7,602 nt of DNA from Chloroflexota bacterium (GTDB lineage: Bacteria > Chloroflexota > Anaerolineae > UBA1429), in NCBI GenBank assembly GCA_012513725.1, contig JAAZBQ010000531.1:1-7602 (forward strand), written 5' to 3'. Numbering within the stretch: position 1 is the first letter of the stretch; every line of letters starts with the position of its first letter. The position numbers were made by a program, and so were the translations under genes. Below are positions 4,907-7,602 of the stretch, piece after piece. The notes under the pieces were generated by a model that searched no databases, was not told the origin of the DNA, and saw only the letters and a program-made list of their open reading frames with translations.

Positions 4907-5101
4907 CTACCACAGATGACACGGATAGACGGATGGCACGGATGGGGAGATATCGTATACAGCGCCTTGGGCAACTTGTTATCGATTGTTGTGTGTATAT
5001 CAGCCTGCTTCAGCAGGCTTTGTTTTCTGAGCGCGGGGTTTGAACCGCGCGGCCTTGGATCTTTATCCGTTCCATCCGTCTATCCGTGCAATCCGTGGTA
5101 G
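4907..5101. repeat. Spacer repeat element 4: ATCCGT/ACGGAT inverted repeat with REP-like core
   Basis: Arms 4907-4943 and 5065-5101 are inverted copies matching at 33 of 37 positions, including a 17-bp identical block (CACGGATAGACGGATGG). Each arm is a run of degenerate 8-9 bp units, ATCCGTnn(n) on the right. The left arm begins 8 nt after the oxidoreductase stop and the right arm ends 27 nt before the GH2 start. The core carries the AT-rich stretch 4950-5000 and the hairpin pair 5003-5050. Folded as RNA it would be one long hairpin with an internal cloverleaf-like core. Termination of the upstream gene is a plausible role but is inference. Confidence 0.8.
5003..5054. repeat. REP-like hairpin pair A-B, copy 2
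   Basis: Hairpin A is again GCCTGCTTCAGCAGGC (5003-5018, extended by an A-T pair to 5002-5019). After 12 nt follows hairpin B, with stem GCGCGG/CCGCGC (5031-5036 and 5045-5050) and then GGCC. It matches the 1659-1708 copy in order and spacing, but the loop of hairpin B differs. The compensated difference in B (GGGG/CCCC there; GGTT/AACC alternatives here) suggests that structure is retained. Confidence 0.75.
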
Positions 5102-5128
5102 AGATGCACCGCGAGGATACCCCGTAAC

Positions 5129-7602
5129 ATGAGAACCCAGATCGCCCTGCGGAATGGCTGGTACGTGCGTCAGGCAGAGGCCGGCGAGGGGCCCCTCGAC
5201 GTCGAGGCCCTGTCGGGCCAGGTGCTCGGCCTGCGGGAGGCCGACGCGGCCGAAGCCGGCTGGCTCTCCGCCACGATGCCGGCCCAGGTCCACGACGTGC
5301 TCCTCTCCCACGGCCTCCTGCCCGATCCGCGCGTCGGTCGCAACGCGGCCGAGTGCGCCTGGGTCGCCGAGAGCGACTGGCTGTACGCCTGCACGTTCCC
5401 CACGCCCGAATCCGGCGGCGGGCCCACCTATCTCCGCTTCCGGGGCCTGGACACCCTGGCCACCGCCTCCCTGAACGGCCAGCAGATCGGCGCGTTCGAT
5501 AGCATGTACCGCGAGTACGCCGTGGACGTCGGCGCGGCCTTGGCCCCCGCCGGTGAGCGGAACGCGCTCCTGATCCACTTTCGCTCCCCGGTCGCCCACC
5601 TCGATCGCCTGACCCCCGCCGACCCGGGCGCGATCCCCCGGCACCACTGGCTGCGCAAGGCGTCCGCCGACTTTTCCCCGGACTTGGGCGTCCGCCCCCA
5701 CTGGATTACCGTCGGCGTCTACCGCGACGTGGTCCTCGACGTCCGCGACCGCGAGTGGATCGACGACCTCGTCGTGCGCACCGAGGTGGCGCCCGACGGC
5801 AGCCGGGCGACCGTGCGGGTCTCGGCCGAGGTCTCCCGGCGGCAGGCCTGGCTCCACTGGTCGCTGACCGACCCGAACGGCGCGGTGGTGGCCCGGGGCG
5901 ACACGGAGGCGTGGCGTCCCTTCGCCATCGACGTCCCCGACCCGATGCTCTGGTGGCCCCACACCCACGGCCTGCCCCACCTGTACGCCCTCAGCGTGCA
6001 GCTGACCTCCGAGGGGGAGCCGTGCGACGAGCGCCTCTTGTGGGTGGGCCTGCGGGAGGTGCGCCTGGAGCGCCAGAACCCCTCCACGCTGGCCCCCGCG
6101 TTTCGCTTCATGGTGAACGGCCGGCCGATCTTTCTCCAGGGGGCGGGCTGGGCGCCGGTCGAGGGCACCAGCCACTGCTGGGCCCCGGAGCGCGCCGGGC
6201 GCCTCCTGGACCTCGCCCACCGGGGGCGGATGAACGCCCTGCGGGTGTGGGGGGAGGGGGCGGTGCCTGACGAGGCGTTCTACGACGCCTGCGACCGGCG
6301 GGGGATCCTGGTCTGGCAAGAGTTCCCCTTTGGCGGCGGGCCGTATCCCGAGGAGGATCCCGGCTTTATGCGGAACGCCCGGGCCGAGGCCGAGGGCCTG
6401 GTGCGCCGCCTGCGCAACCACCCCTCCGTCCTCCTGTGGGTGGGGGGGAGCGAGTGCCAAGCCTCTGGATCGGGTGCGTCGGGCGCACCCGATCCAGAGG
6501 CCAGGCGCCTGTTCGACGAGGTGCTCCCCGAGATTTGCAGCCGGCTGGACCCCACCCGGCCCCACCATCCCGCCTCGCCCGATGGCGGGCCCACGCCCAA
6601 CTGGCCCCTGGCCGGCGACTGGCACGATACCACGGCTACCCACACGGTTCCCTGGGCCTCAGTGCCGACCTTTGCCTCGGCGGTGGGGCGGGTGAGCCCG
6701 CCGGCGGTGGCCTCTTTGCGGCGGTTCATGTCTGACGAGGAGCTGTGGCCCGCCGGCCACGACCCTGCCATCACCGCGCCGGGCCAGGTCGCCTGGCCGC
6801 CAATGTGGGGCTACCGGGCGGCGGATGGGGCGTGGGAAGAGGTCGCCAACACCGAGGGCTATTGCGCGCCGCGCTCGGCCGAGGACTTGGTCCGGATTCT
6901 GGGTATGGCCCATGGCGAGTACCTGCGGGACCGGATCGAGCGCGAGCGCCGGGGCCAGCGCGATGGCGCCCCCGCCGACGCCCGCCGCTGCGGGGGCAAC
7001 CTCGTGTGGCGGCTGAACGACCCCTGGCCGGCCGTGAGCCCGAGTCTGATCGACGACGCCCTGGAGCCCAAGATCGCCTACTATTTCGTGCGCCGGGCCT
7101 ATGCGCCGGTGCTCCTCTCCTTTGAACGCACGGCCGACGAGATCAGCGTCTGGGTGGTGAACGACTCGCCATCCCCCGTGCGGGGCACCCTCCACGTGCG
7201 GCGCATGCGCTTTGACGGCACCCTCTGCGCCGCGGCGACCATGCCGGTGGACACCCCCCCCGGGTTGGCCCATCGCCGGCCGGGCGCCACGCTCCTGGGC
7301 GATATCGCCTGGCGCCACGAGTTCCTCGTGGCCACCCTGGGCGACGTGCAGGCCACGTGCCTCCTGGCCGGGGAGCGGTACCTGAACCTGCCCCCCGCCA
7401 CGCTCACGGCGCGGATCGCGGGCAGCGCGGTAGAGATCACGACTGACGTCTACGCCCGGCAGGTGCATCTGGAGATCGAGGGCGCATCCGACGCGCTGTT
7501 CGTCGACAACCACGTCGACCTGATCCCCGGCGAGACCCGGCGGATCGGCCTCCTGGAGCCCGTCGCCGGCCGCACACTGACGATCCGGGCCCTGAACGCG
7601 TC
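5129..7602 (+). CDS. GH2 beta-mannosidase-like protein with altered active site, 3' end outside window
   Basis: 824 codons are present and the stop lies beyond the edge; GH2 beta-mannosidases are usually about 820-870 residues, so little is missing. Domain order is that of the family. The jelly-roll sugar-binding domain (about 1-205) has HGLLPDP, DWLY and FRGLDTLATASLNG. An Ig-like domain spans about 206-320. The TIM barrel (about 325-635) shows FMVNGRPIFLQGAGW, RMNALRVWGEG, FYDACDRRGILVWQEF, RLRNHPSVLLWVGGSE, DPTRPHHPASP and LVWRLNDPWP. A beta-sandwich C-terminus follows. Glu442 occupies the acid/base position, but the usual GNE is GSE. The nucleophile motif SE(F/V)G reads SAVG, with Ala518 (GCG, 6680-6682). 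The GWDWGP motif is absent near 183-192. No signal peptide is seen. The start at 5129 has only a weak GAGG 12 nt upstream and no strong promoter. The fold is certain, but ordinary retaining mannosidase activity is doubtful. Confidence 0.88.
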   Translation, partial: MRTQIALRNGWYVRQAEAGEGPLDVEALSGQVLGLREADAAEAGWLSATMPAQVHDVLLSHGLLPDPRVGRNAAECAWVAESDWLYACTFPTPESGGGPTYLRFRGLDTLATASLNGQQIGAFDSMYREYAVDVGAALAPAGERNALLIHFRSPVAHLDRLTPADPGAIPRHHWLRKASADFSPDLGVRPHWITVGVYRDVVLDVRDREWIDDLVVRTEVAPDGSRATVRVSAEVSRRQAWLHWSLTDPNGAVVARGDTEAWRPFAIDVPDPMLWWPHTHGLPHLYALSVQLTSEGEPCDERLLWVGLREVRLERQNPSTLAPAFRFMVNGRPIFLQGAGWAPVEGTSHCWAPERAGRLLDLAHRGRMNALRVWGEGAVPDEAFYDACDRRGILVWQEFPFGGGPYPEEDPGFMRNARAEAEGLVRRLRNHPSVLLWVGGSECQASGSGASGAPDPEARRLFDEVLPEICSRLDPTRPHHPASPDGGPTPNWPLAGDWHDTTATHTVPWASVPTFASAVGRVSPPAVASLRRFMSDEELWPAGHDPAITAPGQVAWPPMWGYRAADGAWEEVANTEGYCAPRSAEDLVRILGMAHGEYLRDRIERERRGQRDGAPADARRCGGNLVWRLNDPWPAVSPSLIDDALEPKIAYYFVRRAYAPVLLSFERTADEISVWVVNDSPSPVRGTLHVRRMRFDGTLCAAATMPVDTPPGLAHRRPGATLLGDIAWRHEFLVATLGDVQATCLLAGERYLNLPPATLTARIAGSAVEITTDVYARQVHLEIEGASDALFVDNHVDLIPGETRRIGLLEPVAGRTLTIRALNA
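6461..6501. repeat. Perfect 18-bp palindrome inside the GH2 coding sequence
   Basis: Arms 6461-6478 and 6484-6501 are perfect reverse complements around the 5-nt loop TCGGG. They begin two codons after the putative acid/base Glu442 codon and encode the Gly/Ser/Ala-rich stretch ASGSGASGAPDPEA (445-458). In mRNA this would be a very stable hairpin. The reading frame is unbroken through it. It may be an inserted palindromic unit or a regulatory hairpin. Confidence 0.85.

Noticed and set aside
3471..4922. Minus-strand open frame of 483 codons under the FAD oxidoreductase
   Set aside because: Shadow frame. The plus strand carries the FAD motifs, GGAGG and a promoter, and the antisense product has no recognisable domain.
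4976..5001. Possible promoter TTGTTA / TATATC inside spacer element 4 for the GH2 gene
   Set aside because: The spacing is only 14 bp and the site sits among AT-rich repeat core sequence; too weak to call.
5063..6643. Long minus-strand open frame (526 codons) under the GH2 gene
   Set aside because: Antisense shadow of a GC-rich coding region. Its translation is compositionally odd (Gly/Val/Arg/Pro-rich) with no recognisable motif, while the plus strand shows continuous GH2 motifs. It also runs into the repeat spacer.

Overview
The window is GC-rich bacterial chromosome with five recognisable protein genes, a possible gene start cut off at the left edge, and four repeat-filled spacers. No mobile-element enzymes, tRNA, rRNA or CRISPR were seen. 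Base composition, the GTG/TTG-type start, the type of phosphofructokinase and the repeat-laden spacers fit a Chloroflexota-like environmental genome. That placement is inference and is not proved by any marker here.

Left half, all read leftward: an ATP-type 6-phosphofructokinase (1786-2886), then a two-gene pterin unit. The pterin unit is an SDR reductase with the pteridine-reductase signature (687-1421) followed after 15 bp by dihydroneopterin aldolase folB (315-671). The left edge (1-28) may hold the first codons of another leftward gene behind an extended -10 promoter (88-96).

Right half, read rightward: an FAD-dependent oxidoreductase of the FAD_oxidored type (3522-4898), then a GH2 beta-mannosidase-like protein (5129 to the window end, nearly complete). 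The centre (2887-3521) is a divergent promoter region. Each side has a sigma70-like promoter with an exact 17-bp spacer: TTGACC/CATAAT toward pfk and TTGTCC/TACAAT toward the oxidoreductase.

Two things stand out. First, the GH2 protein keeps the family's fold and domain order, but the catalytic nucleophile position reads SAVG where SE(F/V)G is expected. It also has GSE for GNE at the acid/base, has lost the GWDWGP motif, and has a perfect 18-bp palindrome in its coding sequence right after the acid/base glutamate. Second, each of the four spacers is framed by an inverted repeat made of degenerate 8-9 bp units, with the outer ends close to the flanking genes or promoters. Nested inside them are REP-like hairpins (two spacers) or a 30-bp CATCCTGAGG-type inverted repeat (central spacer).

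Functionally, pfk is central glycolysis. The pterin pair makes or reduces a pterin or folate cofactor. The oxidoreductase and GH2 genes probably belong to a carbohydrate-related locus that continues past the right edge.
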